Of a stretch of DNA of 64,000 nt, positions 16,864 through 25,100 are shown piece by piece. The translations under genes were made by a program, and so were the position numbers. How positions within the stretch are numbered: position 1 is the first letter of the stretch; each line of letters opens with the position of its first letter. This stretch comes from Paenibacillus_V sp046244365 (lineage in GTDB: Bacteria > Bacillota > Bacilli > Paenibacillales > NBRC-103111): the NCBI RefSeq assembly GCF_046244365.1, contig NZ_CP176395.1, positions 1,860,001-1,924,000 on the forward strand. The letters run 5' to 3'. Under the pieces are notes generated by a model that saw only the letters and a program-made list of their open reading frames with translations, was not told the origin of the DNA and ran no database searches.

Positions 16864-18015
16864 GTGAACGATCAAACGAAGGCGATTGTGAACGGCAGGC
16901 TCATCACCCCAAGCGGCCTTATCGAGGAAGGCGTTGTCATCATCGAGGGCGACCGTATTGCGGCGTGCGGCACAGCCGGAAGCGTCGATATTCCCGAAGG
17001 GGCTGTTCGGATCGATGCGGAGCGGCAGTATGTAGGCCCGGGGTTTATCGACATTCACTGCCATGGCGGCGGCGGGCACTGGTCCTGGGAGGAGCCGTAT
17101 CTGTTTGCGCTCGCCCATCTCAAGCACGGAACGACCGGCATCCTGCCGACACTGGTTTACAACCAGAGCAGGGAAGAAATGGTTCAGGGCGTGAGCGCGA
17201 TTTTGAATGTCGGGGATCGGGCCTACAGCTCCGCCTTATTGGGTATCCATATGGAAGGACCCTTCATCAATAAAAAATACGGGGCGATTACGTCTCCGAT
17301 CCGGCCCGTTGATCCGGAGGAGTATAACGCGCTTCTGGAGCTGGCCGGCGACCGGATCAAAGTATGGACGTTCGCTCCTGAGCTGGAGGGGCAAGCGGCG
17401 TTTGCCGAGGCGGCGTCGAAGTACGGGATCGCCTTATCCGTCGGCCATTCGGAGGCGGAAGCGGAAACGATTTTTGCATTCGTCGACAAGGGATTGAAGC
17501 TCGGCTGTCACTGCATGAACGCGTCGGGAACGACGCCTTCTCCCTCCAGATTCGGCGGCACGAGGGAGGTTGGCGTCGACGAAGCCGTGCTCGTTCACGA
17601 CGACATATATGCCGAGGTCATTCCCGATGCGCAGGGGCTTCACGTCAGGCCGCTCATGTGCAAGCTCATTCATAAGACCAAGGGAACGGACCGGGTCATC
17701 ATTATTACGGATGCGATCGATGAAGCGGGCGTAGAAGGCGAACCGGGCGGGCCGTATGAGGACGTACGGTTTATCGAAGGCGTCGGGCTGTCCGGCAGCA
17801 AGCTGACGATGGACCGTGCCGTGCGAAACATGATGCGCCATACGGGCGCAAGCCTGTCGGATGCGTTCGTCATGGCTTCGTTGAATCCGGCTAAAGTGCT
17901 GAAGCTCGATCATCTCCTCGGAAGCTTGGAGCCGGGCAAGCTGGCCGATCTGATCGTAGTGACCGAGGACGTTGAGGTGCGGAAGGTGCTGCTGCGGGGG
18001 CGGGTGGTCGAGTAA
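16864..18015 (+). CDS. nagA: N-acetylglucosamine-6-phosphate deacetylase
   Basis: NagA removes acetate from GlcNAc-6-phosphate in amino-sugar catabolism. The 383-residue amidohydrolase shows DIHCHGGGG (N-terminal metal site region), the metal-ligand Glu in IHMEGPF, His ligands in VGHSEAE and GCHCMNA, and the catalytic Asp in IITDAI. It starts at GTG after GGAGGAG. As the last gene of the transporter operon, it links import to an N-acetylated sugar, although relatives act on other deoxy-amino sugars. Its 3' end is partly triplicated in a 41-bp tandem repeat that includes the stop codon. No nagB lies in the window. Confidence 0.88.
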   Translation: MNDQTKAIVNGRLITPSGLIEEGVVIIEGDRIAACGTAGSVDIPEGAVRIDAERQYVGPGFIDIHCHGGGGHWSWEEPYLFALAHLKHGTTGILPTLVYNQSREEMVQGVSAILNVGDRAYSSALLGIHMEGPFINKKYGAITSPIRPVDPEEYNALLELAGDRIKVWTFAPELEGQAAFAEAASKYGIALSVGHSEAEAETIFAFVDKGLKLGCHCMNASGTTPSPSRFGGTREVGVDEAVLVHDDIYAEVIPDAQGLHVRPLMCKLIHKTKGTDRVIIITDAIDEAGVEGEPGGPYEDVRFIEGVGLSGSKLTMDRAVRNMMRHTGASLSDAFVMASLNPAKVLKLDHLLGSLEPGKLADLIVVTEDVEVRKVLLRGRVVE

Positions 18016-18099
18016 GCGTGCGAAAGGTACTGCTGCAGGGGCGGCAGTTGGAGTAGGTGAACGGAAGGTACTGCTGCGAGGGCGGTTGGTCGAGTAAGC
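17977..18099 (+). repeat. Three tandem 41-bp copies of the nagA 3' end
   Basis: Units at 17977-18017, 18018-18058 and 18059-18099 repeat the last codons of nagA (GTGCGGAAGGTGCTGCTGCG type) with stop and spacer, and diverge by several bases. A fourth begins (GTGCGAAAA) and runs into the terminator. Confidence 0.8.
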
Positions 18100-18103
18100 G
18101 TGC

Positions 18104-18155
18104 GAAAAAAGGGCTGGTCACCATGTCGGAAGCGGCAAGGGCGGCCCTTTTTTTT
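18104..18155 (+). terminator. Terminator of the transporter-nagA operon
   Basis: AAAAAAGGGC and GCCCTTTTTTTT flank a ~28-nt loop. The stem is good and followed by a T-run, but the long loop lowers confidence. Confidence 0.55.
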
Positions 18156-18266
18156 GTTGAAGGTCATCTCGGCAGCGTGCCGTCGACCTATTCGGTAATG
18201 CATTGTCGAGATATTCGTGTATAAACATTCGGCGTTGGATCGCGGGTTCCGCTTCAGCCGCGTTTT

Positions 18267-18470
18267 GCATGGAATAAGAGTCTCCAGCGTCGTCTAAATC
18301 TCCAATATCCGCGAAATTATCGAAATTAGAAGACGCTAACGTCTCTTATATACCGTGCCTGCTGCCTTTCGGCGATGTTTTGCATGGAATAAGAGTCTCT
18401 AGCGTCGTCTAAATCGGAGATTTTCCGCGATTTAACGAAATTAGAAGACGCTAGCGTCTCTTATATGCCG
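18267..18470. repeat. Two tandem copies of a ~90-bp imperfect palindrome
   Basis: Copies at about 18267-18358 and 18382-18470 (115-bp period) each have arms of the type AGAGTCTCTAGCGTCGTCTA and TAGAAGACGCTAGCGTCTCT around a CGCGA-rich centre. The motif CCGCTTCAGCCG flanks the pair at 18250 and 18469. No coding potential. The remainder of 18156-18666 shows nothing recognisable. Confidence 0.7.
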
Positions 18471-18666
18471 CTTCAGCCGTGTTTCGGCGCGACAGGGTGA
18501 ATATTCGCAGCGCTTATCGGTCGAGCTTATCCGAGCGCCAGAATTTGCAGTCGAAGTACGCCTAACCAAAAGGGCGGAGCGGCCTAATCCTTGCCTTACC
18601 ACCGTCGAAATCGACAGATTACGGGTCAAATGGACAGAAAATGCGTTATACTGAACAAAACAAACC

Positions 18667-18716
18667 TTTCCTGACGAATTTCACCTATAGGCTTCGGCCG
18701 TACTATGCTACTCTGA
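18667..18716 (+). promoter_or_regulatory. Conserved promoter/operator element, copy 2
   Basis: TTCCTGACGAATTTCACCTAT followed by TTCGGCCGT and TACTCTGA matches the element at 14994-15045 block by block. It lies about 75-125 bp upstream of the binding-protein start. Confidence 0.65.
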
Positions 18717-18790
18717 CGTCAGGCCAATGACGGGATGCAGCATAGCCCGGGCTGAATTCAGAGCACCGTATGAAAGGGAGGGGTATAAAG

Positions 18791-20218
18791 ATGAAAAGTT
18801 TCGTTACGGCAGGCAAGCGAAACGCGAGGCGCGGGTTGGCTTTGCCGCTCGTTATGGCATTAGCCGTCTTCATGTTCGGATGCAGTTCCGGTACCGGCGG
18901 GGGAGATCAGAAGGGCGCAAAGGAATCCGCCAAGCCGTCCGCAGCAGTCAATGAGCAGGACGAGAAGGTGGAGCTCACCGTCTGGATGACGCAGGTAGGC
19001 TCGCTTCGGTCGGGTCAGAAGCCCGGCGATTGGGTGAAGGAAGATCTGGTGCCGGAGTGGAACAAGTTGTACCCGAACGTCAAAGTGAACGTGGAAATGA
19101 TTCCGTTCGACGGCATTAACGAGAAAATTACGACCGCCATCGCATCGAACACGGCTCCGAACGTGCTGCTGGATACGCCGGTGCGTACGCTTGCTTATGC
19201 ACAGATGGGAGCCTTGGCTCCGCTCGACGACGTCATTCCTGCCAAGGATTTGGAGCAGATCAAGAAAAATCCCGACGTAATGAAGATGGTATCGGTCAAC
19301 AACAATATCGTAACGATGCCGTATTCGGCTACGATTTCCGCGCTTATTTTGAACAAATCGCTGTGGAAGGAAGCGGGAGCCGAAAACCTGCTGCCGCAGG
19401 ACGAATACCGCACGTGGACGCCGGAACAATTCAAGGCTGCTTTGAAAGCGGTTGCCAATAAAGACAAAGGCGTATACGGCATGTCGTTGTTCGCGCTCAA
19501 CGAGCAAGGCGACCAATTGTACAACAATACGATGGTCGGATTCGGAGCGAAGCTGTTCAACGATGATTACTCGAAATATATTGCGGCAGACAATCCGGCT
19601 TCCGAGCAAGCGCTTCAATTTTTCAAGTCGCTCGTGGACGAGGGACTCGTACATCCGCATCCGGAGACGCTATCGGCGGTCAACGCGCTCGACTACTGGA
19701 AACAGCGGAAGAACGGCATGGTCGTTGCCGGCACCTCGCATTCGGATCTTGTGAAGAACGGGCTGAAGGACGGCTCGGTTACGGGACCGCATGAGTACAT
19801 GTACGTCAATTACCCGTCCCCGACACCTGGAAAAGCCGCTCTGAAGATGGAGTTCGGATTCGGCGTCGTGTTTAAAAGCAAAGATCAATTGAAAGAAAAA
19901 TGGGCGAAGAAATTCCTCTACTGGTCCCAAACCGGCAACCAGACGTATGCGACCGCTTCCAAAGCGTTCAACCCGTTCGGCGAAGCGCCGGCTTGGACGA
20001 AGGACGATCCGGAGCTGCAGTTCCTGTACAAGCTGACGACCAAAGCGAAGGAATGGCCGGTGGTAGACCCGGGCTGGGGCATCAAGGGATATCCCGAAAT
20101 GCGCGCGGCGATGTTCCCGGAAATGCAGCGGATGTTCATCAAGGACGCTACGCCTAAGCAAACGCTCGACGCGCTCAACAAGAAGTTCAACGAGGTTATC
20201 AAGAAATACAACAAATAA
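18791..20218 (+). CDS. Sugar-binding lipoprotein of an ABC importer
   Basis: A 475-residue family 1 extracellular solute-binding protein with a long basic signal peptide and lipobox VFMFGC (Cys about residue 36), anchored outside the membrane. ATG 18791 follows GGGAGGGG at eight bases; an upstream in-frame ATG at 18770 lacks one. It is separated from its presumed permeases (15103-16829) by nagA, repeats and its own promoter. That promoter shares the ~50-bp element found before the permeases, so the unit is split in two transcripts under one regulator. This lets the binding protein be made in excess. Confidence 0.9.
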   Translation: MKSFVTAGKRNARRGLALPLVMALAVFMFGCSSGTGGGDQKGAKESAKPSAAVNEQDEKVELTVWMTQVGSLRSGQKPGDWVKEDLVPEWNKLYPNVKVNVEMIPFDGINEKITTAIASNTAPNVLLDTPVRTLAYAQMGALAPLDDVIPAKDLEQIKKNPDVMKMVSVNNNIVTMPYSATISALILNKSLWKEAGAENLLPQDEYRTWTPEQFKAALKAVANKDKGVYGMSLFALNEQGDQLYNNTMVGFGAKLFNDDYSKYIAADNPASEQALQFFKSLVDEGLVHPHPETLSAVNALDYWKQRKNGMVVAGTSHSDLVKNGLKDGSVTGPHEYMYVNYPSPTPGKAALKMEFGFGVVFKSKDQLKEKWAKKFLYWSQTGNQTYATASKAFNPFGEAPAWTKDDPELQFLYKLTTKAKEWPVVDPGWGIKGYPEMRAAMFPEMQRMFIKDATPKQTLDALNKKFNEVIKKYNK

Positions 20219-20224
20219 CAAGGC

Positions 20225-20258
20225 AGTCCTCCGTTCGTTTCGACCGGGGGACTTTTTT
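20225..20258 (+). terminator. Terminator after the binding-protein gene
   Basis: AGTCCTCCG/CGGGGGACT stem (one wobble) followed by six T. Confidence 0.8.
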
Positions 20259-20675
20259 ACGAACGGATTCATGTTCTTCCTGCCGTCCCCATAAACTGGA
20301 ATAAAAGAAGAAACGCATGAAGGAAGCCGTCAACATGGGTTGTCCGAGACCGGGGCAGCCCTTTTCCGTTTACCGATGTTCGGCTTGCCCGAGTAGGAAA
20401 ACGAATCATGTCCGTTTGTAGGGGAGGAGGAATGGACGCCGGTTTTCTTGAAATTTCTGAATGCAATCCACCACTGATTGTTCGATTTCTCGGTAGACTC
20501 GACTCGACTCGTCCCTGACAGACGGAGAAGCCGTTTTTCCTTGTCTATTTTGTTGGGCCATAATTTGATATAATAGATCGTACCGCAATACGAGACGGCG
20601 GAGTCGGATGTTGACGATAAGCAGCCGCGGCTCGATTCATCTAGCAATCAACTTTCCCGAGGAGACCGTGATCGG
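20259..20675. other. Intergenic region upstream of the IclR gene
   Basis: No convincing gene is present. A weak GGGTTG/CAGCCC hairpin lies near 20338-20362. An extended -10 promoter (TG-A-TATAAT, TATAAT at 20569-20574) and the leader of the IclR gene occupy the last 110 bp. Confidence 0.5.
20566..20574 (+). promoter_or_regulatory. Extended -10 promoter of the IclR gene
   Basis: TG, one base, then a perfect TATAAT, about 100 bp upstream of the start codon. Confidence 0.55.
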
Positions 20676-21467
20676 ATGGAAACCAAAAAAACGGCAAAAG
20701 AAGCGCCTTATTTCATGATTCAGTCCGTAGACCGGACGCTGTCGATCCAGCAATGCTTTATTGAAGAGAGACGCCCTCTCGGCGTCAGCGAAGTGGCCCG
20801 CAAGCTGGGGCTGAACAAAAGCGTCGTGCATCGGCTCATGCTGACGCTGCTGACTCACGGGTATTTGCAGCAGCTCAAAAATACGGACAAATATATGGTC
20901 GGTCCGAAGGCGTTCGAGCTCGGCTCGGTATTTACGAATTCGACCAATCTGGTCGACGAAGGCAAGAAAGTTTTGATCGAATTGGTCGATCGGACCAGCT
21001 TTACGGCTCATCTTGCGATACTGGAGAAGGACTCCGTGCTCTATCTGGTCAATGTGGAGCCCGATCATTTGAAATATTTGTTCGGCGCCGTAGGGCAACG
21101 TCGGCCCGTCTACAATACGGCGCTCGGCAAATGCCTGACCGCATGGCTGCCCGAGGAGCACGTCGTCAAAGTGATGGAGGGCTGCGCATTCGAGAAAATG
21201 ACCGACTACACGATCACTTCGCTGGATTCGTTCCTGAAGGAGCTGGAGCGGGTGCGCCAAGTCGGCTTTGCCGTCGATAACGAAGAATCGAGCTATGGCG
21301 TGCGCTGCTTTGCGGCGCCGGTGCTCGGCAAGGACGGCGACGTCATCGCCGCCATCAGCATTAGCGGCTACGGCGTAGCCGAGGAGAAGATCAACGAGCT
21401 GGGCATCACCGTAAAAAATCTCGCATCGCAATTGTCGCGCAGAATCGGGTATTTTGCCAATCCTTGA
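20676..21467 (+). CDS. IclR-family transcriptional regulator
   Basis: A 263-residue regulator with an N-terminal winged HTH (about residues 17-75, with VSEVARKLGLNKSVVHRLML) and the IclR effector domain (about 85-255, with NTALGKCLTAWLP and SYGVRCFAAPV). Such proteins bind aromatic or sugar-acid metabolites and repress or activate catabolic operons. It starts at ATG after GAGGAG-like GGAGACC and is transcribed alone. Being beside the dehydrogenase-aldolase-transporter locus, it probably senses an intermediate of that pathway. No binding site could be identified. Confidence 0.9.
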   Translation: METKKTAKEAPYFMIQSVDRTLSIQQCFIEERRPLGVSEVARKLGLNKSVVHRLMLTLLTHGYLQQLKNTDKYMVGPKAFELGSVFTNSTNLVDEGKKVLIELVDRTSFTAHLAILEKDSVLYLVNVEPDHLKYLFGAVGQRRPVYNTALGKCLTAWLPEEHVVKVMEGCAFEKMTDYTITSLDSFLKELERVRQVGFAVDNEESSYGVRCFAAPVLGKDGDVIAAISISGYGVAEEKINELGITVKNLASQLSRRIGYFANP

Positions 21468-21530
21468 GCCACGTCCTCCGGTTAAAGCGATCGGAAGGTA
21501 AAACAAAGATTTTGTCCATAGAGCGGAAAG

Positions 21531-21560
21531 AAGCCGGAAGCCTCGACATTCGGCTTTTTC
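21531..21560 (+). terminator. Possible terminator of the IclR gene
   Basis: AAGCCG/CGGCTT with a 14-nt loop and five T. Weak but well placed, 63 bp after the stop. Confidence 0.4.
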
Positions 21561-21654
21561 CGTATGTTTGCATGTCTTCAGATCGAAGACGGAACAAGTA
21601 CAGAGATGATTCGAAAGTAAAGAAGCGATTATAGGAATACGCGAAGGATTGCAT

Positions 21655-21714
21655 TTTGTAACACAAATGAAATATTTCTGTGATGTTCCCATAACATCGC
21701 CCAGTTAATATAAT
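21655..21714 (+). promoter_or_regulatory. Activator-type promoter of small RNA copy A
   Basis: TTTGTAACACAAATGAAA (21655-21672) is followed at conserved distance by TATAAT (21709-21714). The same box and -10 precede the homologous RNA at 40483. The -35 region is poor (TTCCCA), suggesting that a protein bound at the box near -60 is required. Confidence 0.6.
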
Positions 21715-21720
21715 AAGCAA

Positions 21721-21782
21721 GACCCCCTTTTAATGATATATATCTTGCAGAGCCCACCCCGACGGTGCGGCTCTCTTTTTTT
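21721..21782 (+). ncRNA. 62-nt C-rich small RNA, copy A
   Basis: Predicted transcript starting GACCCCCTTTT six bases after the -10, with an AT-rich linker (ATGATATATA) and a strong terminator hairpin (AGAGCC-CACC-CCGAC-GGTG-C-GGCTCT) ending in seven T. Copy B at 40483-40422 has the same length, 5' end, linker and promoter box. Its hairpin differs in sequence but not in form. The exposed CCCCCUUUU is complementary to AAAAGGGGG-type Shine-Dalgarno sequences, which suggests a trans-acting repressor of translation. No protein is encoded. Confidence 0.65.
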
Positions 21783-21849
21783 ATGTCGACCTGGTAACGG
21801 CTTTACTCCTGTATCAGAAACGGACTAAAGAAATCGTTTTGTCAAAAAG

Positions 21850-21896
21850 CGCTGCTTAAGATGCTGATCGTCCTGCGTCTTGAGTGGCGTTTTTTT
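21850..21896 (+). terminator. Strong stem-loop terminator
   Basis: A stem of about 15 bp with G-T pairs (CGCTGCTTAAGATGC against GCGTCTTGAGTGGCG) is followed by seven T. It lies between the small RNA and the giant surface gene. Its upstream transcript is unclear. Confidence 0.7.
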
Positions 21897-22123
21897 ACAT
21901 TCCGCAGAGGCCGGATACTTCGCATGGGTATAAATCACCAGGCTCTTGCACGCGAATGGATCGATTGCTAGGAAATAGGATCTGGATGGGTGGTTTGGAA
22001 GCTGCTTTGAGATGGTTTCGCTCCATAAAATCTTTACGCCAAGCTGATTTTCAGCTTACAAAACTAAGGTAACGTATAGCTGTGCTCTTTCAACTCCATT
22101 TCCGGAAAAGAGGAATGCCAAGC

Positions 22124-25100
22124 ATGAAACGCGGTAAAAAAATGGTGTCTTCTCTGCTTGCTTCAGCTCTAATCATCGGCTTACTGCCGGTGCATGCGCA
22201 AAAAGCCGAGGCTGCGGAAGCGCGTAAGTCGCTGCCGATTCAGAAAACGTTAACGGAGCCGATCATCGACGGCAGTTTGGACGAGTCCGTATGGTCCGTC
22301 AATCAGGACGTTCAGAAGGTCTTGAACGGGGAAGGAGCCGATGCGCTTCGCTCCAAATTCGGCATGACATGGGACAGCAAGTATCTGTACATCGGCGTGG
22401 CGACGGAAGATAGCAATTTGGCGAATAGCCCGAATGTCGACAAGGACCCGGCTAATGTGGCGGGCGACTATTACTGGGATCATCCGAACGTAACGATTTT
22501 CCTCGATCCGACGCTGCATCAGTCTGAGCCTTATCAAGGCAAAGACGTGCAACTGGGTTTCGTGTACAAGCCGAATACGACGACGCCGTATTTCAGCTTC
22601 GGAGCGGCCGACACCAACAAGAATCGGGATGAAAAGCAAATTTTGCGCGCGATCAAGAAGACCGACAAAGGCTGGAACCTCGAAGCGGCCATACCCTGGA
22701 AATTCCTTGATTTCGATCCGCAGCTGATGAAGCAGCTTGGCATGGAAATGACGGTCGGAACCAGCTTTATTAAAGAGGGCGGGAAAACGGTCAAGCCTTC
22801 GCTTGCATGGAGCGCTTTTGAATCGCAATCATTCTGGAACGATACGCGCGGTTACGGAACCGTTAAGCTGGAGGAATCGAGTCCGGTATCGGGTCAGGTT
22901 AACGATATATTGCTAAACGAGAATTTCGACGGCTATGCGAACGGACAAATTCCGTTCGGATGGATTTCCAATGTGAGCGGCAGCAGTAAGCCTTTTGGCG
23001 TTATAAATGACGTGTATGGCGACGGACGGCTTGTTTTTGACGACAACGCGTCAGGCAAGCAGGCCCGGATTTTTGCTCCCGTGCAGTGGGACAACTACGT
23101 GGTGGAAGCCGATCTGCAGTTCCAGGGTGTAATCGACTCGGGGCGCTGGGCATCCTTGATGTTCCGTGCACCGTCGGCCGGTGTGCACCCTTACAACCAG
23201 ATGGCCGTAAGGCAAAGCGGAGCTTTTGAGATTGCGCTGCGCAACGCTTCGAACGGCTGGGACGTGCCGGTAAAAGGCAATTGGGGAAAAGCGCTTGACC
23301 TAAACAAGGATTATTCGTTCAAGGTTAGAGTGTTCGATAATAATGTGAAGGAGTATTTGAAAGCGGCGGATAGCGCTACCTATGATTTGCTGACCGACAA
23401 ATGGATGAACAGTTTTTTGCTGGAGCGGGGCAAAGTAGGCTTTCAAGCGGATCAAAGCAAAGTATCGGTCAAAAGCTTGAAGGTGACGCGCATTCGAGTC
23501 GAAAACTTGGATATTGCGCTGCCGGCCCAAGCGGAAGCGTTGACGGGGCCGATTGGCGTGCAGAACGAGGTGACTTTCTCCGACGGCATCAAAGAGGCGG
23601 TCCCTGCGGATCGGATTAAATGGTCTACGTCGAACGCCAACGTCGTCCGGGTTGTCGATAACCAGTTGGTTCCGCTCCAAGCGGGAACCGCAACGTTAAC
23701 GGCGGTTTACGACAATGCCGTGGTCACCCGTCAGATCCAAGTAACGCCGTCGCTCCAAGGTAAGCAAGTCGCGTCTCTTCGCCATCACGCAGGTTATTTG
23801 CTGGCTAACGTTGACGAGGCTATGGATTTGAACGGTGTGGAGTTTCAGGCGGAGTATAACGATTTCTCGACAGGAACGGTAAAGGGCGGGGAGCTGACTT
23901 GGAACGCCGACAGCGGCATTGCTGTCATTAGCGGCGGAAAGCTGACCCCCAAGCAGAAGGGTATGCATAAGGTACGTGTTTCGTCCGGAAGCGGCGCAAT
24001 CGATATGATCGTTGTGGCCAAACCGGCTGCCGAGAGTGAATATGTGCTGTATGAGCAGGATTTTACGAACCTGGCGGACGGCGCCTTGCCGGACGGCTGG
24101 AAAATCGTCGAGCAACCGGCCGGTACGACTGCAGGCGTAAAGAACGGTGCATTCGAAATCAACGCGACTGCAGCCGGGTCGGCTGTTCGCGTATTGCTGC
24201 CGGCGGAGCTGAAGCTGTTCGGCAACTACAAGATCGAAGCCGACGCCACTCATGTAAAAGCGAACGATGCGGCACGCTGGCATTCGATCATGTACCGCGT
24301 GCAAAATGATAATTATCCGTACTATCAGATGGCGGTCAGACAAAACGCGACGGCTTCGAACGGAGTGGAATTTGCCGAACGGACGCCGGCTAACGGCTGG
24401 AACGTCATGGAAGCCAAATCCTACAAGGAAGCGATTCAACCGGATAAGCTGTACCATTATACGGTGAAGGCGTATGGAGACAGGGTACAGCAGTTCGTTA
24501 ACGATGAGCTGGTGGTAAATACGGGCGCCGCGCAAAGCTACCTGAAGGGCGGCATCGGCCTGCAGGCGAACGGAAGTCTGATGAAAGTGGCCCGCGTGAA
24601 AGTAACCTTGCAGCAGGAGGCGCTTCCCAAGCTGCCGGACAGCAGCTTCGTCAACGTCATGGAGCCGGCGACGAAAATAGCTTTGGCACCGACGGTAGTG
24701 GGCGCGATCGAAAGCGCGGATCAAGCTCTGGTCTTGAACCCGGCCAAGCTGCCGGCCACGGTGATGCTGCATGTGAACGAGGCGCTGCAAGTGACCGCTA
24801 TGAATAAGGAGCAGATTTTGACTCCGCTTAAGGATGCGCTCTCGCTTTTGGGCGGTAAGGCGATTCCTGCCTTCTACGTGCATGATCAACAAACGGTCGT
24901 GAAACTCGTAGACTACTTGAGAACGGAAGGGATTGCCGACGCCTTCGTCGTCTCCGATCGGCCGGAGCTGGTCAAGCAGGCGCGCGTCGCTTATCCGATC
25001 GTTCGCGGCATTGTCGATTTCCCGCAAGCAGCGGCGGAATTGACGCATGAACAGCTGATGGACATCCGCAGAACGACCAACGCCAGTCTGGCGAAAATTG

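Noticed and set aside
21884..22072. 62-codon open frame before the giant surface gene
   Set aside because: No ribosome site, begins within the T-run of a terminator, and composition is not protein-like.
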